DNA from: Aphodosoma sp045126975
GTDB lineage: Bacteria > Bacteroidota > Bacteroidia > Bacteroidales > Paludibacteraceae
Assembly (NCBI GenBank): GCA_045126975.1
Contig: JBGVPL010000023.1
Coordinates: 1 to 44,727 of the forward strand
Reading direction: 5' to 3'
Length of the DNA stretch: 44,727 bases
The translations under genes were made by a program, and so were the position numbers. The notes beneath the pieces were generated by a model that was not told the origin of the DNA, did no database searches, and saw nothing but the letters and a program-made list of their open reading frames with translations. Below, in pieces: positions 1-10,000 of this stretch. Position 1 is the stretch's first letter. Each line of letters opens with the position of its first letter.

Positions 1-465
1 ATTAATTAAATTATCAGTAATAAAGATGGAATCTCGGGTGATATTATACTTGTCTTTTAATACTAAATTACAAGAGTCATTTGGTAAAATAAATTCTTCT
101 TGAAATATGATATTAATTGTGTCAGGAGAAATGAAGTAATATCGAAGGTTATCATAAGAATCATCCTCTCTGTTATAGTCACTAAACATAATTACAAAAA
201 AAGATTTTGGACCCAATTTAATGTCTGGTAATGCGAATGTTTGTTCTGGATTTTTGACTTCCAATTTCCAATTAGAGAGAGAAACTGAATCTTCTCCAGC
301 ATTATATATTTCAACAAATTCGCCAAAATTATAAGAATCATCATAAATGTCATTTTCTTGTATTGGTGTATCAAAAAGGACTTCAGAGATGACAACATAA
401 TCAATAGCATGTAATTGATTATAAAAAAAGATTCCGAATAATAAGAGAGTGCATATTGGTTTCAT
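1..465 (-). CDS. Exported lamin tail domain (LTD) protein, C-terminus beyond window
   Basis: The reading frame is open from the ATG at 463-465 down to base 1 (155 codons), so the protein runs off the left edge. It begins with a signal peptide (MKPICTLLLFGIFFYNQLHA) and then ISEVLFDTP, an acidic stretch, GEFVEIYNAGEDSVSLSNW and a following LGPKSFFVI strand. This is the usual start of a lamin tail domain: 'I+E+ + D..GEFVEI+N...+.++L+.W'. In Bacteroidota such domains occur in large exported proteins and nucleases, often with a T9SS sorting domain at the missing end. It lies 5 bases downstream of the next gene and is probably the last visible gene of the operon starting at 5331. Its function cannot be told from this fragment. 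Confidence 0.75.
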   Translation of the reverse strand, partial: MKPICTLLLFGIFFYNQLHAIDYVVISEVLFDTPIQENDIYDDSYNFGEFVEIYNAGEDSVSLSNWKLEVKNPEQTFALPDIKLGPKSFFVIMFSDYNREDDSYDNLRYYFISPDTINIIFQEEFILPNDSCNLVLKDKYNITRDSIFITDNLIN

Positions 466-470
466 AGAGA

Positions 471-1454
471 TTATTTTTTAATGATTACTTCTTCTATAAT
501 TTGATTTCCTGTTTTAATATAGAGTGTGTATGCACCTATAATTTCTCCTGATAGATTTATTGTTTGTGTATGATTGCCTTTTTCTTGAAAAACTGGAGTT
601 GATTGATATATTGATAAGCCTAACGAATTGTGAATCGAGAAAATTATTTCAGATTGTTCTTCCAATGTATAGTTCACAAACAATGTATTTTCGACGGGGT
701 TTGGGTAGCAATTTAAATATGTAATAATATTATTTCTTTGTAATTGATTTTCATATTCTTTTATTTTGTTTTCTTGTTCATTATCAAGATTATAAATAAA
801 AGAAGCTTGAAAATCAATTTGACCATTGATGGTGGTTTTTATAATTTCGTAAACAGGTATATTGCAAGCAGGCGAGAACCACTGATATAAATCTGAATGT
901 ATAGGTATACTATCTAATCCATTTTGGATATATTTGCGACAAGAATGAAGCAAAAGTGTATTATGAAAGATTGTGTTTGGCAGTTTTAATATACCATTTG
1001 CAACAATTGAAACGTTTCGAGAGCCATTTATGCTTAATCGGTATAAATGACCATATTCGCCCGTGCCAATGAATTCATTTGTTAATGATTGAATTTTTTC
1101 AATGGGAAAATGTAATACTATTTCAGGTTTGCTATATTTAATAAAGGATAGTGGATTTTCGTAATTGAGGAGATATAGAGTATCATTTTGTAGTTTATAA
1201 TTATATCGAGTGTTGTGCTCTATTAGAGACCAAAGAGTTAAATTTGAACTATCGGGCATAAAGAGTGATATATTGAAATTATCTCCTATAGTATCAGATT
1301 TTGAAAAATCCCAAATAACGTTGTCGCCTCTATCTATAAATTCTTGATATGTTGTTTGTTGCTTACTAATATTGTATTTGTATAAATTGTCTTCTGCAAA
1401 TAAGCAGTGCACAATATTGGGTAATATGCAGATTAATAATATTTTTATTTTCAT
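471..1454 (-). CDS. Exported protein with T9SS type A C-terminal sorting domain
   Basis: The 327-residue protein has an N-terminal signal peptide (about residues 1-20). Its last ~80 residues form a type A sorting domain: CYPNPVENTLFVNY, then SIHNSLGLSIYQS, then GAYTLYIKTG and a basic end (EEVIIKK). Known proteins with this tail cross the outer membrane through the type IX secretion system, and the tail is removed on export. The middle (about 25-245) matches no family I recognise and is rich in Asn, Ile and aromatic residues. It includes CNIPVYEII and a Gln/Glu/Asn-rich spacer just before the sorting domain. It is 12 bases downstream of the RHS-like gene and 5 bases upstream of the lamin-tail gene, so the three are probably co-transcribed. 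Confidence 0.8.
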   Translation of the reverse strand: MKIKILLICILPNIVHCLFAEDNLYKYNISKQQTTYQEFIDRGDNVIWDFSKSDTIGDNFNISLFMPDSSNLTLWSLIEHNTRYNYKLQNDTLYLLNYENPLSFIKYSKPEIVLHFPIEKIQSLTNEFIGTGEYGHLYRLSINGSRNVSIVANGILKLPNTIFHNTLLLHSCRKYIQNGLDSIPIHSDLYQWFSPACNIPVYEIIKTTINGQIDFQASFIYNLDNEQENKIKEYENQLQRNNIITYLNCYPNPVENTLFVNYTLEEQSEIIFSIHNSLGLSIYQSTPVFQEKGNHTQTINLSGEIIGAYTLYIKTGNQIIEEVIIKK

Positions 1455-1466
1455 GGTGTTATATTT

Positions 1467-4400
1467 TTATTGTGATGTTTTATACTTAAAGTGTTTGATT
1501 ATTTTCTTTTGATTGTCCTCAATTATATAACATTCAGTCATTCGACCAAGTCCATCATAGGAATAGTAAGTAGATTGACCTCGTTCATCTGTATATGAGT
1601 TAATGCCAATCAAAGGTTTGTATGTAATCGTTGATATGTAACTATCTGGCATTTGCTGTCGTAGATTGTTTACTATAGACATATCTGGCGTATATGAATT
1701 CATTAGATTGTTAATTGCTGATTCGTTGAGTATATTTTTTACCTCTTCGAATGTAGCATATTTAATTTCTGCTATAATGTATGCATTGTTATAAGACCAA
1801 AGATATGTAGTAGAAATATTTTGTAAATAATCAGTTTTTTCTACCAACCTATTTTTGTAATAAACATAACTTTCTGCTAAAGTTGATATTTCGCAATTAT
1901 CTTTTGTGGGTAAATTGTTGTTTTCTAAAAGAGTAATATATTTTTTTATTACTCGTTTATTGCTATCGTATTCGTATCTATAAGCGTCAATTACCCGATC
2001 GTTTTTTGTTGTAATGCAGCTAACTATTTTATCTGTTTCGCCAAGATATGATATATATTTCCGAGTTATACTATTATCGGAATTTGTAATTTCAATTATT
2101 ATTGGCTGATTAGCATTTAATACATCAGAATATTCATTATTAGCGTAATAATATTTTATTTTACTATTGGTAATATCTCCTGATTGTGTTACGTTGGCAA
2201 TGCGTTTATTATAAGGGATTACTTGATATTGTATTATGCCAACATTTTTGTATGGAACCTGTGATTGATGAATGTATCTACCTCCTATTTCTTTGTAGTC
2301 AGCAATGGTATAAAATGCACCTGTTATGGTGTCGTTATTTTCTTTTTCTCTGATATTATAACCGTATGTCGTAGTTAGAACTTCATCTGTATATTCTATT
2401 TTGCTTTCTAAATGACCACGTTTATGTTTCTTTGATGTTAATTGTATCATATTCGATGGGATGAAACCTTCCCATGTTTTATTCATATTAATATCACTTT
2501 GTCCATAATCTGCACTTGTAGCAAAATTATATATTGTTTGATTGATCTCTTTATTTAATTTCTTATCGTATGTAGTCTCTTCAATGCGTGAATATTCTAT
2601 ATGTGTATTATTACCGAGAGTATATGGTAAACCAATAGAATGTAATGTTAATAATCTTGCATCATTTATAATATAACTTGTTATAGCATTGCTAAAATAT
2701 ATTTTATCGCAATAAAAATTAGTTGAGCCATATCTGTGAGGATAAGCTAACACACCACTAGAAGTTTCATTTTCATCATCTAATATATAACGATATTGTT
2801 TTGTATATAGAATGGAATTATTTTCTAATTGTCTGATTTCCTTAATTCTTACTCCACCAACATTTTTTGTTTCGTTTTTTTCTGTTTTATTTTGTTTTTT
2901 ATATATTTCAATATAAATTTTACCATCTTCTGATTTATCAGCACCATTCATATTGAATATATCTAAATAATATTTGCATGTTTCATTCATGTCATTAATC
3001 ATGTTTCTTGGATTTTGTAAACAAAAAGTGTATGTGCCACTTTCATTTACTGTTATTTCTACTGGTTCTTCAATATTTTCTTGACAGATTATTGTTTCTG
3101 ATATTACAGAATTACCTTTTTTTACTAATATTGTTGGTGGGGTATAATATAGAAAATCACAATCATCATAATTAAATATACATTCTAGAAGATTTGGGTT
3201 TTGTGTTGCATAAAGATAATATTTTGATAAATTGATAGAAATAATATCTCCATTATTTAGGTAACATGTTTTTTCTAATTCATTTTCACAACCTTCTTTA
3301 CCTAAGAGTATTATTGTATTTTTTTTGATGTAATATTCTGTTGTTTCTTCATCTGGGACATTATAATCTACTTCTTGAATAGCAGTATTTCCCACATAGC
3401 TAAGCTGAGAAAATGAATGAGGTTCCCATTCTAATTCTAATTTATTGCCAGTTGGGTAAATAATGGAAGTTAACATATTATTATCAGCGTAATTATAATT
3501 TGCATTTCTTTCCTTATACAATGTGGTGTCAAGGTTTATTAAAAAGTCAGGAGCCTCATAGTATGGTTCAGGAGAAAATCTACCAGTAGATTTTGGTGCA
3601 AAATATCCCCAATGATCACACCGTTTGTCATTAACAGATATAGCTGGTGTGATATTTATTTCTTTGTATGAAAAAAAATGTGTCTCTTCTTCTCCTGTAG
3701 CCCCTATTTTTTTTAAATCTGTTAATTTTGCACGTTCACTATTATTAGAATAACCAAAAATAAATTTTTGAATAGGTGTAAATTGGGTAGTGCCATTTTT
3801 TGAGTAAATAACGATACTATCAAGTGCGGGAGTTGATTTTATATACTCATCCTCATTTGTGTTTTTATAAAAAAAAGAAATTTTACAATTAGGAGTTTCT
3901 ATGTTTCTTAATATTTTATGATAGGTTGTATCTTTGTAATTATTGGGTGTTACATAAAGGTTTGTCTTAGGTCTATAATTAGATGTATAGTCAATTCCTA
4001 ATGTAATGTGTGAATAAATATAGATTGTTTGATGGGGATGAATAACTTTAAGATTGCTGTAATTAAAAGTAATACTATCTCCTGTAGGGGAATATAATTT
4101 ACTTAACCACCAAGATGAATTGTGTTTATAATTAAATTCTGGTTTAGTATCATCATTGCTTTCCCAAATGTAAAGTTTTTTGTATCTGTAATCTTTTTGT
4201 TCTATATCATTAAAAATATATTTAAATCCATCTTGTGATGTAATTGTGTATTGATTAATATTATTTTGTAAAATTCTACATCCATCATCTGTTTGTACTA
4301 TATTTTGAAAATTATTATTTATAAAAACCCCACTTTTACCATCTACACTGAACATATAATTATCTTGTGAGGAATCAAAAAGACCTTCATCATAATCTGG

Positions 4401-4898
4401 TCCATAAAGACTGATAGCAGAATTTATCGTAGAGAAATTGCTATCATCATAAATAATATAATTTGTATTTTTATGGCTATGAGGTTTAGCTTGGTTAATA
4501 TAGTTTTTATAGTTATTATTTAGGTGATTATAACCATATTTACCATTTGTATTCATCTCGTCAGGTAAACCTCGTACAATTCTATTTATTACCCCAGTTG
4601 CATTTAAAGTCCAACCGAGACCCACAGAACCACATTCATCTGAAACTTTTATACCTCCACCATGATAACTTAAATATATTGGATAGATGATATCGTTATA
4701 TCTAATTGTATAAATAGGAATTTCAATATTGACAGTTCCAGTATATAAATTTACTGGAACTTCAATATTTTGTGTTAATTTATTGGCTTCTATCGATGGA
4801 CGTTGTATTTGTGTTGAGATGTCAAATTGAGCAACAACGCATTGAGATATAGCAATAAAAAATGTAATTGTTAGATGATGAATAATTTTTAATTTCAT
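1467..4898 (-). CDS. Exported RHS/YD-repeat-like protein (Bacteroidota type)
   Basis: The protein has 1143 residues and a signal peptide ending near residue 23 (CVVAQFD). Residues ~35-115 carry the conserved head of Bacteroidota RHS-like proteins: an 'EVPVNLYTGTVNIEIPIY' segment, ISYHGGGIKV-type motif (here LSYHGGGIKVSDE), then VGLGWTLNATGVINRIVRG. The C-terminus ends with one clear YD-type repeat (TDERGQSTYYSYDGLGRMTE, then IIKHFKYK). There is no long RHS core after it and no C-terminal toxin domain, so this is the short, toxin-less form. Related proteins are thought to be surface polymers or wall-associated proteins; the exact role here is unknown. Codon use is very AT-rich. It sits second in the minus-strand operon, 22 bases after the 136-residue gene. 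Confidence 0.8.
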   Translation of the reverse strand: MKLKIIHHLTITFFIAISQCVVAQFDISTQIQRPSIEANKLTQNIEVPVNLYTGTVNIEIPIYTIRYNDIIYPIYLSYHGGGIKVSDECGSVGLGWTLNATGVINRIVRGLPDEMNTNGKYGYNHLNNNYKNYINQAKPHSHKNTNYIIYDDSNFSTINSAISLYGPDYDEGLFDSSQDNYMFSVDGKSGVFINNNFQNIVQTDDGCRILQNNINQYTITSQDGFKYIFNDIEQKDYRYKKLYIWESNDDTKPEFNYKHNSSWWLSKLYSPTGDSITFNYSNLKVIHPHQTIYIYSHITLGIDYTSNYRPKTNLYVTPNNYKDTTYHKILRNIETPNCKISFFYKNTNEDEYIKSTPALDSIVIYSKNGTTQFTPIQKFIFGYSNNSERAKLTDLKKIGATGEEETHFFSYKEINITPAISVNDKRCDHWGYFAPKSTGRFSPEPYYEAPDFLINLDTTLYKERNANYNYADNNMLTSIIYPTGNKLELEWEPHSFSQLSYVGNTAIQEVDYNVPDEETTEYYIKKNTIILLGKEGCENELEKTCYLNNGDIISINLSKYYLYATQNPNLLECIFNYDDCDFLYYTPPTILVKKGNSVISETIICQENIEEPVEITVNESGTYTFCLQNPRNMINDMNETCKYYLDIFNMNGADKSEDGKIYIEIYKKQNKTEKNETKNVGGVRIKEIRQLENNSILYTKQYRYILDDENETSSGVLAYPHRYGSTNFYCDKIYFSNAITSYIINDARLLTLHSIGLPYTLGNNTHIEYSRIEETTYDKKLNKEINQTIYNFATSADYGQSDINMNKTWEGFIPSNMIQLTSKKHKRGHLESKIEYTDEVLTTTYGYNIREKENNDTITGAFYTIADYKEIGGRYIHQSQVPYKNVGIIQYQVIPYNKRIANVTQSGDITNSKIKYYYANNEYSDVLNANQPIIIEITNSDNSITRKYISYLGETDKIVSCITTKNDRVIDAYRYEYDSNKRVIKKYITLLENNNLPTKDNCEISTLAESYVYYKNRLVEKTDYLQNISTTYLWSYNNAYIIAEIKYATFEEVKNILNESAINNLMNSYTPDMSIVNNLRQQMPDSYISTITYKPLIGINSYTDERGQSTYYSYDGLGRMTECYIIEDNQKKIIKHFKYKTSQ

Positions 4899-4920
4899 GA
4901 TATTTAGTTGTTAGAGAGAT

Positions 4921-5331
4921 TTATCTAATTTGAAAGTCTCCTTCGAGGATAGTTCCGTCAGAGAGGGTTAAGCGGATTGTGTAGAAGCCAGCACTCCATG
5001 GAGTGGCGATAGTGTAGATTTCGTCTGCTATCATGTTTATTGTAGAGGTGTGTTTTACGCCTGATAGCATTTCGTAGATTATCACTTCTACTCGTTCATC
5101 ATTGTTGCATTGTAGGGTAATGTGTGATGATTCTTTATAACACAGGAATAAGCTTTCTAATAACGATAAAGGTCTTACGATTGTTGAGTCTGGTTTTAAT
5201 ATTCCCCCAATAGGAGGATTCCCAGGATTCCATGGTTTTAACTCTACAGGATAGCCTCCTGATAATTGAGCGAAAATAGTGTTGCACATAAAAAGTAGTG
5301 CAACAAGAAAGAAGAAATTTTGTCGTTTCAT
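4921..5331 (-). CDS. Small exported protein, DUF3244-like beta-sandwich (tentative)
   Basis: The 136-residue product starts with a signal peptide (cleavage probably after IFAQ, residue ~22). A Pro/Gly-rich linker follows (WNPGNPPIGGILKP). The C-terminal ~80 residues are all predicted beta: VEVIIYEMLSG, IADEIYTIATPW, SAGFYTIRLTLSDGTILEGDF. This pattern (a 'G.Y.I.L...+G....G.F' end) is typical of the small Bacteroidales DUF3244 family and also of T9SS-like tails, so the family call is weak. It is the first gene of the operon 5331 to 1 and has a good promoter 57 bases upstream. Function unknown. Confidence 0.6.
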   Translation of the reverse strand: MKRQNFFFLVALLFMCNTIFAQLSGGYPVELKPWNPGNPPIGGILKPDSTIVRPLSLLESLFLCYKESSHITLQCNNDERVEVIIYEMLSGVKHTSTINMIADEIYTIATPWSAGFYTIRLTLSDGTILEGDFQIR

Positions 5332-5345
5332 AAAAAAATGTTTTA

Positions 5346-5369
5346 GTGGAGGAATCGGTTAACTCCTCC
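5346..5369 (-). other. 5' leader hairpin of the RHS operon
   Basis: In the minus-strand transcript GGAGGA and TCCTCC flank a loop of about 10 bases, between the promoter at 5388-5419 and the start codon at 5331. It could be a leader structure that affects translation. No U-tract follows it, so it is not a terminator. Confidence 0.4.
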
Positions 5370-5387
5370 GAGGTTAGTAGTTGAAAG

Positions 5388-5419
5388 CAAAGGTAAGGGG
5401 TATTTTTGATACGACCAAA
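5388..5419 (-). promoter_or_regulatory. Bacteroidota promoter of the 5331-to-1 operon
   Basis: Read on the minus strand, TTTG (5416-5419) is followed by 20 bases and then TACCTTTG (5388-5395), which matches the Bacteroidota consensus TTTG-N19/20-TAnnTTTG. The leader is about 50 nt. Confidence 0.75.
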
Positions 5420-5546
5420 AATATAACATTAGAAAAGAACGAGGTATGTGAAAATTTTTAACATCTATAAATTATTGATAATTAGTGGTATATGGGGGGG
5501 GTAAGATTTATATAACATTATATTTAAGAAATTATAACGTTAGAAA

Positions 5547-5578
5547 ATTGTTTTATTTGAAAAAAATGAGTAATTTTG
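5547..5578 (+). promoter_or_regulatory. Promoter of the TPR/HTH regulator
   Basis: TTG at 5548-5550, a 20-base spacer, then TAATTTTG at 5571-5578; the start codon is at 5612. It diverges from the RHS-operon promoter, with about 130 bases between the two -33 boxes, so the two units could be co-regulated. Confidence 0.7.
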
Positions 5579-5611
5579 TCGGCATAAAATCAATGTATTT
5601 ATAGAATTTTT

Positions 5612-6987
5612 ATGAGAATTATTATCAAAAATTTAGTTGTTGTTTTATTATTTTTAGTAGCATTATCTTCATGTGGGAATAAAGAGGTATTGGATGGACA
5701 AAGAGATTATGTTTTAATAAAAGCTATGGAGTCTGCCCGAAATCAGAGTGATGAGAATATTGATGTAGAAGCATTAGAGGAGCATGCTTTAGCATATGAA
5801 AAAAATAATGAAAAAGGGAAGTGTTGTATCGCCAATGCTTTAATTGGCTATAAGTTGTTTTATGAATATAATTTGATAAATCTCTTATATATTTTAAGAA
5901 AGCAGAACAGAATCTTGAGTATTGTGATTCTATATCTTCGTTTGTTTATGGGCTCATTGTGCGTAATATATCAACAACAGATACTTTATTGGCTTTGAAA
6001 TATGCAACTAAAGCTTTGGAGAAAGATTTGGAATATAATAATTTACGACAATTGCCTTATTCTTATTTAGATAAAGCACTTTTAAGTGAAGGTGATAGTG
6101 CGAAATTTTATTTGCAAAAAAGCTTGGAGTTATTTGATGATTGGGGAGATAAAATAGCAAAGAGTCAGTATGCAAAATGGCATTCAGATGAAATGGAGTT
6201 AGATAGTGTTATTGCTTATATATCACCATATTATGATAGTATAAATTTTATTGGTTATGCTTCTGTTTTGGCTGATGCATATTTGAAAAAGAGGGATATA
6301 AATACTGCACAAAAATTTATTGATAAATTATCGAAAGGGGAAGGTTCAAAAACAGACTTTTGTTATCGAAATTCACAGTTATTAACTTTGAAAGGTGATT
6401 ATAAAGAGGCTTGTAAGTATTGGGAGCAGGCATTTGAGTTGTTGTTAGAAGAATCTAAATTTATGCTTAATCAACGCCTTGGGGCAATAAATGGAGAGTA
6501 TGATTTGTTGAATGCTGAATTGCAGAATGAGAAAAGGAGGGTGAGGATGATGCGGGGATATAATGTGGCTTTAGGAGTGTTGGTTCTATTGTTGAGTGTG
6601 GCGCTTGTTATGCTGAAGAGGTATAAACAAGATATTGATGTAAAAGAAATAGATATTGCTAAACGTAAAGAGAGATTTAATGCCTTGTTTGAGAAACATA
6701 AATCATATTATAAGATGGATAAGGGAAGTGTGATGACGGATGCAATGCAAAATTTGGAGAAATTACATGAGGCTTATCCAACTCTTACGCGGACGGATGT
6801 GGCTATTATATGGTTGTTGTTTATGAAATGTTCGACGGATTCGATTTGTGAGGTGCTGAATATAACACATAACTACTACTACCAGCGAAAGTCTGCTGTA
6901 TATCGTATTTTGGGTATAAGTGGGAAAAAGGCTGAAGGTGCGATTGATAGAATAGTTCGCGAGTATATTTTTGTGGATGAAGAATGA
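5612..6987 (+). pseudogene. TPR lipoprotein / membrane HTH regulator, split by a 1-base frameshift
   Basis: Two overlapping frames make one protein. The first (from 5612) starts with a lipobox signal (FLVALSSCGN) and begins a TPR-like helix. It should continue in the second frame with DKSLIYFKKAEQNLEYCDSI at 5875, but the frame changes at 5870-5877, where AATTTGAT would need one more T (AAT TTT GAT). After the switch the protein has TPR-like helices, a membrane segment (about VALGVLVLLLSVALVML, near 6565-6618), a basic coil, and a C-terminal LuxR-like HTH (LTRTDVAIIWLL...ICEVLNIT...RKSAVYRILGI). This architecture (periplasmic TPRs, TM, cytoplasmic HTH) is common in Bacteroidota regulators. 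As read, the gene is broken: the first frame stops at 5998, and the second could start only at an internal ATG (5959), losing the export signal. A sequencing error in the T run is possible. It diverges from the RHS operon, which is its likely target. Confidence 0.75.
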
Positions 6988-7001
6988 GGAATTATAAAAA
7001 G

Positions 7002-7040
7002 AAAAATGGCTGATTCGTATTAGAGTCAGCCATTTTTTGT
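7002..7040. terminator. Bidirectional terminator between the regulator and the AsmA-like gene
   Basis: The stem is AAAAATGGCTGA (7002-7013) with TCAGCCATTTTT (7026-7037). T-runs lie on both strands, so it can serve the + gene ending at 6987 and the - gene ending at 7068. Confidence 0.85.
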
Positions 7041-7067
7041 TTTGGTGAAATTTTTATAGAATAGGGG

Positions 7068-10000
7068 TTATTTTACGTTGTCTTTGAGGGAGTCGGATAT
7101 TAGTTTTTTGAGGGCGAGGGTTTGTTTTTCGGTCGCTCCTTGTTTATTTGGTTTATAAAGGGCTTTGTATTTGCATGGGACGAGGGCAAATTTGAGGTCG
7201 TCGAAAGTGCCTTTCACATCGAGCCCAAGTCGTGCTGGGAGTGGACAGTCGGTGAGCGAGATGTGGTAGTTGAACGAGTTGTCGAGATTGTGGCGGCCAG
7301 AGAGTACGGCTTGCCATTTATCCATTGAAATGAGGAATGGGTAGAGGTCAACTTCGTTGCGGAATACGGTCATTTCGACAGAGATAGAATCGACTTTATT
7401 TTCGGTTTTTTTGTTGAACATCATGTATTTGGCGATGGTAGAGAATGTTTCGCTATCGAGGAGTACGAGGTCTTTGCCTTCGAGGGCTGCAGCGGCACGG
7501 AGGGTTGACATCTTAGGCGAGTAGTCGGCACGTAGATAGGTCTCGGCAGCGATGTGGAATTCGGCGCGTCCAGCGAATGAGCTGAGCATAGGGACGATAG
7601 TGTCGATTTGAGGCACGAGGTCGATGAGTTTGGCGATGTCGATATTAAGAAGGTGGAAATCGAGACCGGCAAATAGGTGGTTGCGACGTTCAGAACGGTA
7701 GATGCCAGTGAGTTGCATTTCGGCAGCATCGGTAGTGAAACCCATCTGCTCGAGGATGGCTTCGCCGTCTTTGATAGTGAGTTTACCTCCTAAATTCTCG
7801 ATGTCGGTTTCGCCGAAAATGGCTTTTTTGATATGAGTGTCGAGAGTGATATTTACTTTTTTAGGTACTATGAAAGGATCATTAGGAGTTGAGAGTTGAG
7901 AGTTAAGAGTTGAGAGTGTGTCGGATTGAGACGCAATGTATTGCGTCTCTACAGTTTGTGAGTTGTCGGCGAGGGCGAAGTCGGTGTTGTCGTCGGTGAT
8001 TACGATTTCGTCGGTAGATTGGTTATTGGCGCCAAGACCATTTACAAGATCCATGAGTTGGTCGATATTGGTTTGCTCAGATTGGAATTTGAGATTGCCA
8101 CGAAGGAGACCACGCCCTTTTGCGAAGTTTTTGAGGTTAGTGATATTGCCAGATAGAGCAAAATCGGAATCGTCGATGATGATGCGTGATTGTTCGATGT
8201 CGAAGTTGTTAGGACGGAACTGGAATTTGATAGCAGGGATGTTGATGTTGGCATCGAAACCATCGACAGAGACAAGTCCGTCGTTGAAGTCGAATTTGAT
8301 AGTTGGGTTGAGTTGGTCGAGAAGGTTTTCTTTTGATTTGTCGTACGATGTAAAGGCTTCGATTTCTAAGTCTTTTGTGTTGACATTTAAGAAGCTACCC
8401 ATATTGGCTTTAATAGCTTGGCTATTGTAGGCAACGGTGAAAGTAGGGGCTTTTTTGTTGTTGCGAGTAGGGTAGATTTCAACTGTGCCTTTAGGAGTTG
8501 CGATGTCGAAGTTGATTGTGTCCATCGAGCCTTGTAGATGGTCGAAATCGAATAGGCAGACAGCAGTGTAGAATTGTGTAGTGTCTAATATATCACCAAT
8601 ACCAATTGAGAGTTGAGAATTGAGAATTGAGAATTGAGTGTGGTTACTATCTAATTGGGCTTCTATTTGGAGGTTGGTGCCATTGAGAGAGGCTTGTGCG
8701 AGTTCTTTGAAGTGTTTGTTTGTATGAGGACTTGGGAGTTTGATTGCCAATGTGCCTTTAGTGTCTTTGATGGCGATGCTATCGTTGTATGTGACGTCGA
8801 GGTTGGTGTATTGGAGCGTACCATCGGCGATGATGCGGTCGAGGCGTAGGTTAGTGGCATCATCGAGATTGAAACGAGCTGAAATGTCGGCATAGGTGCG
8901 TCCGTTCATATTGATTTTTATGTCATCAGGAAGGAATGGACGGAGTTCAGAGAGGTTGAGATTGCCAGTGATGTTGATGTCGCAGAGAGCGTCTGTAAAT
9001 GAGGAATTAGGAATTAGGAGTGAGGAATTGTTTATAGCTATTGGGGAACTTTGTATTGTGCATTGTGCATTGTGCATTGTGCATTGAATATTGCCGTTTG
9101 GGTTTAGGTCGGCATTGGCAGATAGAGAGAGGTTTATGTTGTTGATGGGTAGAGGGAGTGCGGAATAGGTTATTTTGCCATCGGAGTAGTTGAGGTTGGC
9201 AGAGATGAGAGGCATGATGCTGTCGTTGTAAGTGCCACGAGCAGAGCCTGAAAGTGATGCTAAACCGCTCACTTCGATACCATCCAATAGGTCGGCGTAT
9301 GCTTCGGGTATGAGGGCGATGATATCCTCAAGATTCCATTGGTTAGTTGCGAATTGCATATCGAGATTGATGTCGTCGCCTTGCATTTGGGCTACGCCAT
9401 TGAGGTTGATTTCGTGGGAGTTGATAGCAAGGAGAGCCTCTTTGAGATTGAGGTGCATGATGTCGAGATTGAGTTCGGCTGGAACATTTGTACGAAGAGC
9501 AACGCTATCGAGTAAACGATTGCCATCGAAATCGAGTGTTGTAGAAGGTAGAGCGAGAGCAAGTTTGCCATCGAAATGATTATCTTTAAGTTCTCCTGAT
9601 GTAGTTAATTGTGCATTATCTATTGTGCATTGTACATTGTCTATTATGCATTGTGCATTATGCATTGTGCATTGTGCATCGATGTTGCCGTTGGCTCCTT
9701 GGAGTTGGGCTGAGAGGGTGGTGTTTAGCCCGTTGATATTTGCGTCGATGCCTGATTTTTGGTCGATGTATGTGGCTGATAGATTGCTGATTGCTACATC
9801 GTTGACTTGTAGTAGGTCAAATAGGGCAGTGGATGTGGTGTCTTCTTCCTCTTCGTTTGATGCGAGGGCAACGATGTTGTAGTTGGCATTGCCGAGCGAG
9901 TCGCAGAAGATGTTGGCGGTGGTGTTGTCGAGATGCACTTGGTTGATGACAAGGTTGCCTTTGAAAAGGAATTGGCTGACATTGACTGATGCTGCGAGAC

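Noticed and set aside
5959..6987. Second frame of the regulator considered as an independent gene
   Set aside because: It would start in mid-TPR without an export signal or its own promoter. The upstream frame supplies exactly the missing part.
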